Assembly (NCBI GenBank): GCA_964554715.1
Contig: CAZKPU010000001.1
Coordinates: 1 to 64,000, forward strand
Origin: RXOA01 sp964554715
Lineage (GTDB): Bacteria > Bipolaricaulota > Bipolaricaulia > UBA7950 > UBA9294
Direction: 5' to 3'
DNA length: 64,000 nt
Under the pieces are notes generated by a model. That model was not told the DNA's origin and ran no database searches. It was given only the letters and a program-made list of their open reading frames with translations. Made by a program: the position numbers and the translations under genes. Below, piece after piece: positions 41,993 to 49,684 of this stretch (position 1 is its first letter; every line of letters begins with the position of its first letter).

Positions 41993-42484
41993 GTGCATAA
42001 CGACGCATGCAGATGTTCACAGCGCACATATCTGGGTGCCTACGCGCTGACTGTTGACACCCGCAATCGCCTCCTTCTGTGCCGTCTGAGCACGGAGTGC
42101 GTCGAAGCGGGCTATTGGACGCTCCCGGGCGGAGGCGTCAAGTGGGGCGAGCCACCTGAATACGCAGTTGCGCGTGAACTCCTTGAGGAGACCGGCCTGA
42201 AGGCATCCGGACCCGGAATGGAACTCGTTCAAAGCGTCTTCTCGAAAGTGTATCCCGAGACCGAGGAGACACGTGGAGGTCCGGTTCACCACGTCGGCCT
42301 CCTCTATCGAGTTCGAGAACCTGAGGGGGTGCTACGGCCGGAAGCCGCTGGCACCACGGATCTCTGTGCCTGGTTCACAGAAGAGGAAGCACGGAACCTG
42401 CCGCTCACACCGCTTGCCCGATTCGCTCTCTCCATTGCGTGGAAGCAGGCGCCGACCTCATCGGGGGATGGATTCGCTGGCTGA
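41993..42484 (+). CDS. Nudix hydrolase
   Basis: A 163-residue Nudix hydrolase. The Nudix box is complete: PGGGVKWGEPPEYAVARELL followed by EETGL, with the metal-binding glutamates. The N-terminus (TYLGAYALTVDTRNRLLLCRLS) fits the family beta-sheet. Substrate is probably a nucleotide or other diphosphate, but cannot be specified. The start is the GTG at 41993, preceded by GGGAGGGA; an upstream in-frame start has no ribosome site. Confidence 0.9.
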   Translation: MHNDACRCSQRTYLGAYALTVDTRNRLLLCRLSTECVEAGYWTLPGGGVKWGEPPEYAVARELLEETGLKASGPGMELVQSVFSKVYPETEETRGGPVHHVGLLYRVREPEGVLRPEAAGTTDLCAWFTEEEARNLPLTPLARFALSIAWKQAPTSSGDGFAG

Positions 42485-42598
42485 TCTCCATCGCCGTTAG
42501 CAACTCAGACGTCACCACCCAGCGTCATACGAACGGGTTCTACATGTAGTCCCCCAGGCTTTTTTGCCGAAACGAGAACCCTCGGCGGTGGTCGTTCT

Positions 42599-43051
42599 CT
42601 ACGGCTCTTCTGCGGCGGGGATCGCCGAGCGGGCAAGCTCGTCGCATCGCTCGTTCTCCTCATGACCGTTGTGACCCTTGACCCAATGGAACCGGACTTC
42701 ATGGATCTCCGTGAGCGCGTCCAACTCCTTCCAAAGGTCGACGTTCTTCACAGGGAGCCACCGCTTTCCGCTGCGTCGCCGCCAGCCGTTTCGCTTCCAT
42801 CCCGGGAGCCACTCGGTGATTCCGTTCTTCAGATACGTCGAGTCGGTATGGAGATCGACGCGAGACGGCGAACGAAGCGTCTTCAGCGCTTCGATCGCCG
42901 CGGTCAGTTCCATCCGGTTGTTCGTTGTTGCCGGTTCACCGCCGGCAAGCTCCTTGCGGTGCTTGCCGGAGATTAACACCGCTCCCCAGCCGCCGGGACC
43001 GGGGTTGCCGCTGCATGCGCCGTCCGTGTAGATCGTGACATCATGGATCAT
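42599..43051 (-). CDS. rnhA: Ribonuclease HI
   Basis: Degrades RNA in RNA-DNA hybrids. The 150-residue protein has all catalytic residues: IYTDGACSGNPGPGGWGAVL (first aspartate), NNRMELTAAIEAL (glutamate), LHTDSTYLKNGITEWL (second aspartate) and VKGHNGHEENERCDELA (histidine and last aspartate). It includes the basic handle region WKRNGWRRRSGKRW. The start at 43051 coincides with the predicted transcription start, so the message is probably leaderless. Confidence 0.96.
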   Translation of the reverse strand: MIHDVTIYTDGACSGNPGPGGWGAVLISGKHRKELAGGEPATTNNRMELTAAIEALKTLRSPSRVDLHTDSTYLKNGITEWLPGWKRNGWRRRSGKRWLPVKNVDLWKELDALTEIHEVRFHWVKGHNGHEENERCDELARSAIPAAEEP

Positions 43052-43058
43052 GCTGCTA

Positions 43059-43087
43059 GGTATAGCCGATCGCCGCCTGCCTGTCGA
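43059..43087 (-). promoter_or_regulatory. Promoter of rnhA
   Basis: TCGACA (43082-43087, 5 of 6 to consensus), a 17-base spacer and TATACC (43059-43064). The predicted start falls at or one base before the ATG at 43051, giving a leaderless transcript. Confidence 0.6.
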
Positions 43088-43138
43088 GAGCGCAGGCAAG
43101 CGGCCGTCCGAAGTGTTGCTCGGAGATTCGGCGCATCT

Positions 43139-43570
43139 TCAGTCGTACGCCTTGCGGATCTCCTCGGTGGCGAGAAGATCCTCGAGATCCTTCATGCTTC
43201 CCCATGACGGAAGCTCGCGATGGACCAGGAAGTACTTCTGCGGGATCGGATGGGTTCCGATGACGACAGGGACGCCGTAGCGAGCTTCGATGAACTGCTT
43301 GAAGTACTCCCGTCGCGGGCACGGCGGGTATCCGACGACAAGACCGGTCGCCACATGGATGACCTCTGCGCCGTTCTTGATCATCTCTTCGGGAACGTAC
43401 TCGATGTTCCCGCCCGGACAACCTCCGCAGGTGGAGTAGCCGACCAGTTCCACCGGTTCGTCCTTGGCGTAGCGAGCGAACCCGCCGACGCGTTCGTGCA
43501 TCGCGCGGATGCACTTCCCGCCGCCACACGTCCTGTATCGATCGCAGATGATGATTCCGATGCGTGCCAT
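43139..43570 (-). CDS. CGGC domain protein
   Basis: A 143-residue protein of the CGGC domain family, proposed to bind metal through many cysteines. It has IIICDRYRTCGGGKC near the N-terminus, the name-giving GYSTCGGCPGGNIEY, and GYPPCPRREYFKQFIE followed by VVIGTHPIPQKYF. No enzymatic role is established for the family. It follows mrp by 29 bases and is the last gene of the metal-cofactor cluster. Confidence 0.9.
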   Translation of the reverse strand: MARIGIIICDRYRTCGGGKCIRAMHERVGGFARYAKDEPVELVGYSTCGGCPGGNIEYVPEEMIKNGAEVIHVATGLVVGYPPCPRREYFKQFIEARYGVPVVIGTHPIPQKYFLVHRELPSWGSMKDLEDLLATEEIRKAYD

Positions 43571-43599
43571 GCAAACCTCCTCGATGAGTGGGTGGGTTT

Positions 43600-44457
43600 C
43601 TACTGTGTGTTGTCGTGATCAAACTTGCTGCCTGTGGCCGCCGGATCCGAGCAGCCGAGGTCAAGTCCGAGCCGGTTGACGATCGACCGGAACGCTCGAG
43701 CCGAAGGCGACTCCGGATGGGATACAACGATCGGCTCCCCTTGGTCACTTCCGGTCCGCAGATCCGGATCGATCGGGATCTGTCCGAGGTACTCAACCCC
43801 AAGGCGCGCGGCATCGGATTGCGCCGTTCCCGATCCGAACAGATCCAGGCGTGTTCCGCAGTTCGGACAGACGAACCCCGACATGTTCTCCAGTAGGGCG
43901 ATCCGCGGAATCTTCAGCTCCTTCGCCATGTTGACCGCGCGGCGTGCATCCATCAATGAAACCTCTTGAGGCGTAGTGACCACAATCGCCATCTGCGGCG
44001 ACGTTCGTTGGGCGATCGTCAATACCTCATCTCCGGTCCCCGGGGGAAGATCGATGATCAACGCATCCAGCGTTCCCCAAGCTGTTTCTCCCAGGAGCTG
44101 CTCAATCGCGTTGGATCGCATCGGCCCTCGCCAAATCACCGGTGCTTCTGCGGGTACCATCGATGCGAGGGACACAACCTTCACCCCGTAAGCTTCTTGG
44201 GGCTGGATTTCGGTCCCGATCGCTTCGGCAGGATCGTGAATCCCCAACATGTGGGGGATGTTCGGGCCGGTGATATCTGCGTCGAGCAGCCCGACCGAGC
44301 AGCAGCTTTCCGTAAGGGCGCACGCAAGGTTGACGGCCACCGTAGACTTGCCGACTCCGCCTTTGCCGCTGAATACGACGATCCGGAAGCGGATGTTCTC
44401 CAGAGCCTGTGCAACAGCTTCATGTCGTGCGTTGATGCCTTCTTGCTTTGCGTTCAT
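43600..44457 (-). CDS. mrp: Mrp/NBP35-family Fe-S cluster carrier ATPase
   Basis: A 285-residue P-loop ATPase that assembles or carries [4Fe-4S] clusters to target proteins. Deviant Walker A is FSGKGGVGKSTVAVNLA (about 29-45). LLDADITGPNIPHMLG, IWRGPMRSNAIEQLL and LIIDLPPGTGDEVLTI follow, and the bridging CxxC lies in GFVCPNCGTRLDLFG. Length is normal for the single-domain form. It lies 12 bases after the DUF89 gene. Likely clients in this window are aconitase, IspG, IspH, HpnH and the ferredoxin-type ATPases, but that is inference. Confidence 0.95.
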   Translation of the reverse strand: MNAKQEGINARHEAVAQALENIRFRIVVFSGKGGVGKSTVAVNLACALTESCCSVGLLDADITGPNIPHMLGIHDPAEAIGTEIQPQEAYGVKVVSLASMVPAEAPVIWRGPMRSNAIEQLLGETAWGTLDALIIDLPPGTGDEVLTIAQRTSPQMAIVVTTPQEVSLMDARRAVNMAKELKIPRIALLENMSGFVCPNCGTRLDLFGSGTAQSDAARLGVEYLGQIPIDPDLRTGSDQGEPIVVSHPESPSARAFRSIVNRLGLDLGCSDPAATGSKFDHDNTQ

Positions 44458-44469
44458 GAAATCCCTTCC

Positions 44470-45465
44470 CTATCCTGCGGGTATCGTTCGAGTGTCGGTA
44501 ACAGGCATCCCCGATTTCGGAAGCGGTGGCGGATCCTTTGCTGTTCGATCTCCCTGATTGCCTTGCCGAACAGGGCCCTGATCGAGCTTCAGATCCTGAT
44601 GCGGCAGATCGCTCCCCGAGCGAAGAACGATCGTTCCCATCGGGGTGCAGGCATGCTGTGCAACGACATGGCACTTAACACGAAACAGAAAGAAGATCCG
44701 CAGCGGCTCTCCCGAGAGCCCTTCGTAGTTTCCTTGTCCCTTGGACAAGATCAGACGCGCGTTGCGGACTCGTCCTGCGAACCCCGGATCGGCAAGACGC
44801 AGCGAGGTTCCCGGCCCTCGTTGACCGCTTGCGATGACATCGGCGAACTCGTGGATCCCGGCAACTTCCGCATCTTCCATCGTTGCATCGTTGAGGATCG
44901 GCCCTCCCCGCACAACGAACGTGACTTCTTTCCCGAGCGCCGCGAGCTGCTCGACCACGAGCCGGTCGAACACAATCTCCCCGGCGTTATCTGCCAGATA
45001 CAACACGCGGTCGGTTGTGTCCAGGTGTTCACGGAATACGGCATAGCCGTCGAAGCCGAACCGGCCCTCGAGGATCTTGTCGAGCGCGACAGCCACATCG
45101 TACGTGTGGCCGAAGCTTGGCCCGACATCGATTGCGTTGGCAGCAGCGGCAAGCCGCATCGCTGTGAGCAGGGGTTCGGGCGATTCCGCAACGGACCGCC
45201 GGTAGCGAGGGAGCACGTCCAGGCAGATGCGGTTGCTGGTCTGTTTGATCTGCCGGAACGGATCGTCGCATCCGAGGGTCTGTCGAGCGATCTGATGAAC
45301 GATGTTTCCGTTGTCGGCGGGGGTCGCACTCAGATCCATGTGTGGAATCTGTTGGGAAACCGCCTCAAGGACAGCCCTCTGGCGTGTGAGATCCGATGTC
45401 ACATGCTGTGCTGCGGTCAGCGATTGCCGCAGGAGGCAGGGGAAGCATTCCAGGTACGTACGCAT
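44470..45465 (-). CDS. DUF89 (ARMT1-like) family protein
   Basis: A 331-residue protein of the DUF89 family of metal-dependent phosphatases. It starts MRTYLECFPCLLRQSL with the conserved cysteines 7 and 10. It contains GHTYDVAVAL, the metal-site motif YLADNAGEIVFDRLVVEQL, and FVVRGGPILNDATMEDA with LSKGQGNYEGLS later. Family members act as damage-control phosphatases on phosphorylated metabolites. The last 45 or so residues (after QHACTPMGT) are proline- and basic-rich and probably not part of the fold. It is 12 bases before mrp. Confidence 0.88.
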   Translation of the reverse strand: MRTYLECFPCLLRQSLTAAQHVTSDLTRQRAVLEAVSQQIPHMDLSATPADNGNIVHQIARQTLGCDDPFRQIKQTSNRICLDVLPRYRRSVAESPEPLLTAMRLAAAANAIDVGPSFGHTYDVAVALDKILEGRFGFDGYAVFREHLDTTDRVLYLADNAGEIVFDRLVVEQLAALGKEVTFVVRGGPILNDATMEDAEVAGIHEFADVIASGQRGPGTSLRLADPGFAGRVRNARLILSKGQGNYEGLSGEPLRIFFLFRVKCHVVAQHACTPMGTIVLRSGSDLPHQDLKLDQGPVRQGNQGDRTAKDPPPLPKSGMPVTDTRTIPAG

Positions 45466-45620
45466 CTTGCTTTTCGTGTTTCCCTTCGGGACCGTGGGTC
45501 CTCAGAACCGGTGCGATGCACATCGTAACGCATTTGCCGCGCCGTTCCAGCAACCCCTTCTCACATTCCCGTTCTCGTTGGGGTTGGGAAAATGGGGGCG
45601 GCACTCGTCCTGATGAACGA

Positions 45621-46487
45621 TCATGCCACAGCCTCAAGAAACCGGGAAAACACCGTTCGCATCGCTTGTCCGGCGGGGCTTTCCGGATCGTCCACGGGGC
45701 TTCTCCGCGTGAGAAGATACTGGGGTACGAGGCTGTCGTAGGGGATCCTGCCGAGAACGCGAACGGACGAGCGGCGTGCATGGTCTTCCAGAGCGTCGGA
45801 CATCTCGGTGCAGAGGTCGGCCTTGTTGATGACGAGATACGCGGGAACCTTGAAGTGCTCAAGGACTCCGAGAATTCTCTCAAGGTCGTGCTTCCCGGAC
45901 GCTGTCGGCTCCGTAACGAGGACGGCGGCATCCGCGCCGCTGATCGACGCAATCACCGGACAACCGATCCCCGGTGCGCCGTCGATCAACTGGAATTCGA
46001 TCTCCGCTTCCTGCGACGCTGCGAGCTGATCCGCACGCTTCTTGACCTCGGTAACCAGTTTCCCGGATGTCTCTTCACCGGGGAACAGCTCTGCCCCGGC
46101 AAGCGGTCCTTGCGGTGTTTCGGCGGTGTACCATTCGCCTGACTCGGTCGGATGCAGAGAGATCGCTGCCGTGGGGCAGACAGTGACACAGGCTCCGCAT
46201 CCCTCACACATGAACGGGTCGATCGTGTATCTGTCGTCGATCGCGCGGAACCGGCACACCGGCTGACATGCACCGCACGAGGTGCAAAGATCGACGTCTT
46301 TCACGGCGATCTGCGCGCCTGAGTAGGTTCCCTGCTCACGGATGGTCGCCGCAAGGAGGAGATGGAGGTTGGCTGCATCGACGTCACAATCCACGAGGAT
46401 CTTCCGGTCGAGCAAGCGGGCGAAGGCGCCGGCCAGCGAGGTCTTCCCCGTTCCACCCTTGCCGGAAAGGAACACAATGCGTTTCAT
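45621..46487 (-). CDS. ParA/MinD-type ATPase with inserted 2[4Fe-4S] ferredoxin domain (second copy)
   Basis: A 288-residue ATPase. Walker A is FLSGKGGTGKTSLAGAFA (about 6-23). Two cluster motifs are inserted at 68-78 (CTSCGACQPVC) and 94-104 (CEGCGACVTVC). The rest is the MinD-like domain with LIDGAPGIGCPVIAS and TEPTASGKHDLERIL. Such proteins often accompany NifX-like proteins in anaerobes and are thought to act in metal-cofactor or cluster transfer. The start at 46487 overlaps the first copy by 4 bases. Confidence 0.92.
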   Translation of the reverse strand: MKRIVFLSGKGGTGKTSLAGAFARLLDRKILVDCDVDAANLHLLLAATIREQGTYSGAQIAVKDVDLCTSCGACQPVCRFRAIDDRYTIDPFMCEGCGACVTVCPTAAISLHPTESGEWYTAETPQGPLAGAELFPGEETSGKLVTEVKKRADQLAASQEAEIEFQLIDGAPGIGCPVIASISGADAAVLVTEPTASGKHDLERILGVLEHFKVPAYLVINKADLCTEMSDALEDHARRSSVRVLGRIPYDSLVPQYLLTRRSPVDDPESPAGQAMRTVFSRFLEAVA

Positions 46488-47329
46488 CGGATCACCGCCT
46501 TGAGATCGTCGTAGAGCTTCCGGAACGGCGGCATCCATTCGGGGAACGTCCGCACAAGAGTTTCTCCGACGGCGTACGTTGCCGCGATCTCACGCCGGAA
46601 CGGAATCCGCATGATCACCGGAATCTTCTCCTCGCGGCAGAAGGTTTCGACTTGATCGTCGCCGATGCCGTCACGGTTGATCACCACAGCAACGGGGATA
46701 TCCAACGCTTTGGCGACGCCGACGGCTGCACGGAGATCATGGAGTCCGAACGGGGTTGGCTCAGTGACTAGCAAAGCGATATCGGCGCCATGCATGGCGG
46801 CGATGGTCGGACAACCGGTTCCCGGCGGGGCATCGATGAGGCTGAGACGGGACGGATCGATCACGTCGCCGAGGGCGTGGATAATCGGCGTGGCCATGGC
46901 TTCCCCGACGCGAAGGAGCCCCTGGGCGAAGGCCAGGCGGGCTGAGGCTGTTCCGATCTCGATGACTCCAAGTTCATGGGGGTTCTCCGTGATGGCCCCT
47001 TCCGGGCAGACCAAGGTGCAGCGCCCGCAGCCGTGGCAGAGCTGGTCAAACACGAGGACCTTCCCGGCGACGACGGAGATGGCGTGGAACTGACACGCTT
47101 CGGCGCACGCACCGCACGCCGTACACTTCTGTTCATCCACAACCGGGAGCCGCTTGGTGACGGTGCGGCGAGATGTGATCTGCGGATGGAGAAACAGATG
47201 AGCGTTGGGCTCTTCGACATCCGCATCAACCAGTTGTGGTTCTTCCAGATCTTCGAGCGCAAGGGCGAGGTTGACGGCAACGGTCGTCTTGCCGGTCCCA
47301 CCCTTCCCACTGGCGATGACGATTCTCAT
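46484..47329 (-). CDS. ParA/MinD-type ATPase with inserted 2[4Fe-4S] ferredoxin domain (first copy)
   Basis: A 281-residue paralogue of the following gene. Walker A is IASGKGGTGKTTVAVNLA (5-22). Cluster cysteines are at 69, 72, 75, 79 (CTACGACAEAC) and 98, 101, 104, 108 (CHGCGRCTLVC). IDAPPGTGCPTIAA and VTEPTPFGLHDLRAA mark the MinD part. The two copies probably form a heterodimer, as the pair is kept together in many anaerobes. It overlaps genes on both sides by 4 bases. Confidence 0.92.
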   Translation of the reverse strand: MRIVIASGKGGTGKTTVAVNLALALEDLEEPQLVDADVEEPNAHLFLHPQITSRRTVTKRLPVVDEQKCTACGACAEACQFHAISVVAGKVLVFDQLCHGCGRCTLVCPEGAITENPHELGVIEIGTASARLAFAQGLLRVGEAMATPIIHALGDVIDPSRLSLIDAPPGTGCPTIAAMHGADIALLVTEPTPFGLHDLRAAVGVAKALDIPVAVVINRDGIGDDQVETFCREEKIPVIMRIPFRREIAATYAVGETLVRTFPEWMPPFRKLYDDLKAVIR

Positions 47330-47727
47330 TGGTTACGGCCTTGCGGATCGAGCTTCTCGTGGTCATGGAAGGTGTGTTGCTGACAAGCCGAGTCCTCGCC
47401 GACCGGATTTGTCTTGCCTTGCTTCCAGGCATCGATGGCTTCTGCAGCGCTGCCGCGGAATCCGATCGACACATGGATTCCGCGTTGCGAGAGGATACTG
47501 ATGGCGCGTCTTCCGAGCCCTTGGCACAATACGACATCGATCCCCATGTTGGCGAGGAGGTCCGCAGGCAAGCCTTGGCCTCCCATGTGTTCGGAGGTGT
47601 TCGGCACAACGCGGGCGCTGCCGGATTCGGTATCGAACACGGTGAAGGTCGGAACTCGACCGAAGTGTTCACCAACCGCAGCATCCAGACCGCCTGCGCC
47701 CTCTGTGGGTATGCAGATCTTGGTCAT
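47326..47727 (-). CDS. NifX/NifB-type dinitrogenase cofactor-domain protein
   Basis: A 133-residue protein with the dinitrogenase iron-molybdenum cofactor biosynthesis fold (RNase H-like): ICIPTEGAGGLDAAVGEHFGR, FTVFDTESG, EHMGGQGLPADLLANMGIDVV and AAEAIDAWKQG. The C-terminal tail HTFHDHEKL is histidine-rich and may bind metal. No nitrogenase genes are in the window, so the ligand is probably another Fe-S or heterometal cofactor. 4-base overlaps join it to the ATPase and to the second NifX-like gene. Confidence 0.9.
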   Translation of the reverse strand: MTKICIPTEGAGGLDAAVGEHFGRVPTFTVFDTESGSARVVPNTSEHMGGQGLPADLLANMGIDVVLCQGLGRRAISILSQRGIHVSIGFRGSAAEAIDAWKQGKTNPVGEDSACQQHTFHDHEKLDPQGRNQ

Positions 47728-48086
47728 CTCATCCCTCCTTGGTGTTGCCGGCCGGTGGGGGCATCCGTTTGATCGATTGTGCCGGCCTGGAAAGCGGTGA
47801 GCGCGTCGCGAACCGTCCCCGATGCATTCACGTGGACTTTGACACCGGCTGCGTTCAACACACTGAACGCGTTGGGTCCGATGCGTCCCGTGATCACGAC
47901 CGAAGCGCTTCGATCGATGACGAGCTGGGCGGATTGAACCCCAGCACCGTGAGCTCCTGGGGAGTTGGTCACGGATTGGAGTTCGTTCGTTTCGGAATCC
48001 ACAAACAAGAAGTGGGCGGCACGGCCGAACGTCGGATCGATCTGGGCATCAAGGGTTTCTCCTGTGGCGGAAAAGCAAATGATCAT
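47724..48086 (-). CDS. NifX/NifB-type dinitrogenase cofactor-domain protein
   Basis: A 120-residue relative of the next gene: IICFSATGETLDAQIDPTFGR, HFLFVDSETNELQSV, GAGVQSAQLVIDRSASVVITGRIGPNAFSVLNAAGV and RDALTAFQAGTI. This is the first gene of the minus-strand cluster, with AAAGGAG before its ATG. A leader of about 115 bases separates it from its promoter. Its function is inferred from the family: transient binding of a metal cofactor. Confidence 0.9.
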   Translation of the reverse strand: MIICFSATGETLDAQIDPTFGRAAHFLFVDSETNELQSVTNSPGAHGAGVQSAQLVIDRSASVVITGRIGPNAFSVLNAAGVKVHVNASGTVRDALTAFQAGTIDQTDAPTGRQHQGGMR

Positions 48087-48208
48087 GGTTGGCTCCTTTC
48101 GGTGGGCGATCTGATTCTACGCGGGCAATCCCCGTTTTTCCGGCGCGAGTCGAACCCCAACGATCACGAGGATCGCCCGAGGGTCAAGCAACGTCCTCGA
48201 GCATGGCG

Positions 48209-48236
48209 ATTATAGGCATATGCACAGAAACAGCAA
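48209..48236 (-). promoter_or_regulatory. Promoter of the NifX-ATPase cluster
   Basis: TTGCTG (48231-48236), a 16-base spacer and TATAAT (48209-48214). The sequence CAGCAA at the -35 and TTGCTG at 48255-48260 form an inverted repeat with 18 bases between arms, overlapping the space between this and the divergent DUF134 promoter. It is a candidate operator for the DUF134 protein. Confidence 0.65.
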
Positions 48237-48270
48237 GCGGGTTGTGTCTCTTGTTTGCTGGATCTTACGG

Positions 48271-48299
48271 TTGGGACGGGCTTCCCCGCAGCGTATACT
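48271..48299 (+). promoter_or_regulatory. Promoter of the DUF134 regulator gene
   Basis: TTGGGA (48271-48276), a 17-base spacer and TATACT (48294-48299). The predicted start is about 48306, three bases before the ATG at 48309, so the message would be leaderless. Confidence 0.6.
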
Positions 48300-48308
48300 C
48301 TGAAGATC

Positions 48309-48698
48309 ATGGAATCTGAGACCCAGAAGCCCGGTGTCGGGAGGCCGAAGAAGCCCCGATACTGCCAAACGTTCCGCGGTCCGGCGTTGTTCAAGCCAGC
48401 AGGCGTCCCGATGGCCGAGCTGGAGATCGTTTCACTGGGCATCGATGAGCTGGAAGCGTTGAGGCTCTGTGACGTAGAGGGGTTTCATCAGCAACAGGCG
48501 GCCGATGCCATGGGGATCTCGCGTGGAACCGTGCAGAGGCTTCTGGAATCAGGGCACAGGAAACTGACCGATTCGGTGCTTGTCGGCAAGGCGCTTGCCG
48601 TCGAAAGCGCTGATCATGTTATCGTTCCGGACCGCCGCGGCGGACGTCACCGACACCACGGACGGTTCGGACCAGCTCCGAGACCGGGCCGGCGATGA
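48309..48698 (+). CDS. DUF134 family HTH protein, probable regulator of the NifX cluster
   Basis: A 129-residue protein. The DUF134 core runs from GRPKKPRYC over FKPAGVPMAELEIVSLGIDE to the HTH (LEALRLCDVEGFHQQQAADA, MGISRGTVQRLLESGHRKL). The C-terminus is rich in Arg and His (RRGGRHRHHGRFG), which could bind metal. DUF134 proteins are commonly encoded next to NifX-like genes, and here the gene is divergent from that cluster, so it probably controls it. It overlaps holA by 4 bases. Confidence 0.9.
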   Translation: MESETQKPGVGRPKKPRYCQTFRGPALFKPAGVPMAELEIVSLGIDELEALRLCDVEGFHQQQAADAMGISRGTVQRLLESGHRKLTDSVLVGKALAVESADHVIVPDRRGGRHRHHGRFGPAPRPGRR

Positions 48699-49636
48699 CC
48701 GTTCCTCGAGTTGCTCTGGTCCACGGAGATGATCTTCGGGCAACGCAGGCTCTTGTGCAGCGGCAGGAGACGCTCGCTGCAGAGATCGACGGAATCGAAC
48801 GGATCGTCAAATTCGCCGACGATCTGAACCCCGCCGAGTTTCACATCGAACTGCAGCTGCAAGGACTGTTCTCTCAGGCAAGGCACTTCGTCATCCGTCA
48901 CGCAGAAGCCGTGAAGCGGCCGAAGGATCTTGTCGCAGCGCTGTGCTCGCAGCACGCCCCGGGAACCTATCTCACGGTTGTTGCGTCTTCCCTTCCGGCG
49001 ACAAGTCTCTGGATCAAGGGTTTGAAGGGGGTGGCGGAGATCACGGCCGTCCCGGCACCCCATCGAAAGGATCTCCTCGCGCTCGCGAGGAGGATCTTCG
49101 CCGACCACGGACTTGCCGGTACGCCGGCGCTTATCCGGGACGCTGTCGAAACCAGCGGCGGCGATCTGCTTGCTCTTGAGCAGGAAGCGACGAAGCTCCG
49201 TACCTATCTCGGACAGGGCGAAGGCCTGGAGGCGAGGAAGCTTGATCGGGACGCAATCCAATCGTTGGTGTTTCCCGTTGGCGAAACCACGATCTGGCCG
49301 GTGCTGGATCGGATCGGAGAACGAGACGCCAGCCGGTGTCTGAGTGCGCTTCGCGGGCTCCGGGAAGAGCCGGTCCGGGTGATGTCGATGATCATGCGGC
49401 ATCTGACCCGCCTGGCGGTGGTCCGTGCCTTGCAGGACGAGGGGATGAACTCCGGCGACATCGGGACGTTCTTGGGGATCCCGGGCTGGCAACTCCGGAA
49501 GCTATCCGGGCAAGCGAAGCGGTGGACCGCCCAAGAACTCACCGCCGCCCTCGACCGCGCGATCCGATTGGATCTCGAGGTCAAGAGCGGCGATCGTCGT
49601 CCGTATGACGCTATGCTGAAACTCGTTTTGTCGTGA
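48695..49636 (+). CDS. holA: DNA polymerase III delta subunit
   Basis: Clamp-loader subunit that opens the sliding clamp. The 313-residue protein has the HolA pattern: VALVHGDDLRATQALVQRQE, a Rossmann-like strand-helix N-terminal half (YLTVVASSLPATS), ALARRIFADHGL, LIRDAVETSGGDLLALEQEATKL in the lid, and a C-terminal helical collar with LRGLREEPVRVMSMIMRHLTRL and RRPYDAMLKLVLS. The start overlaps the DUF134 stop by 4 bases. The last codons and the stop lie inside the first copy of a 35-base hairpin repeat. Confidence 0.9.
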   Translation: MTVPRVALVHGDDLRATQALVQRQETLAAEIDGIERIVKFADDLNPAEFHIELQLQGLFSQARHFVIRHAEAVKRPKDLVAALCSQHAPGTYLTVVASSLPATSLWIKGLKGVAEITAVPAPHRKDLLALARRIFADHGLAGTPALIRDAVETSGGDLLALEQEATKLRTYLGQGEGLEARKLDRDAIQSLVFPVGETTIWPVLDRIGERDASRCLSALRGLREEPVRVMSMIMRHLTRLAVVRALQDEGMNSGDIGTFLGIPGWQLRKLSGQAKRWTAQELTAALDRAIRLDLEVKSGDRRPYDAMLKLVLS

Positions 49637-49680
49637 GTTTCAGCTCTATGCTGAAACTCGTTTTGTCGTGAGTTTCAGCC
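49611..49680. repeat. Two tandem 35-base hairpin units at the holA-secD junction
   Basis: Two almost identical 35-base units at 49611-49645 and 49646-49680, followed by another CTAT. Each contains perfect 10-base arms GCTGAAACTC and GAGTTTCAGC around a 10-base loop. The first copy encodes the last residues of HolA (MLKLVLS) and includes its TGA; the second lies in the gap before the convergent secD stop at 49685. A tandem duplication of a terminator-like hairpin is the simplest reading. There is no T-run. Confidence 0.85.
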
Positions 49681-49684
49681 CTAT

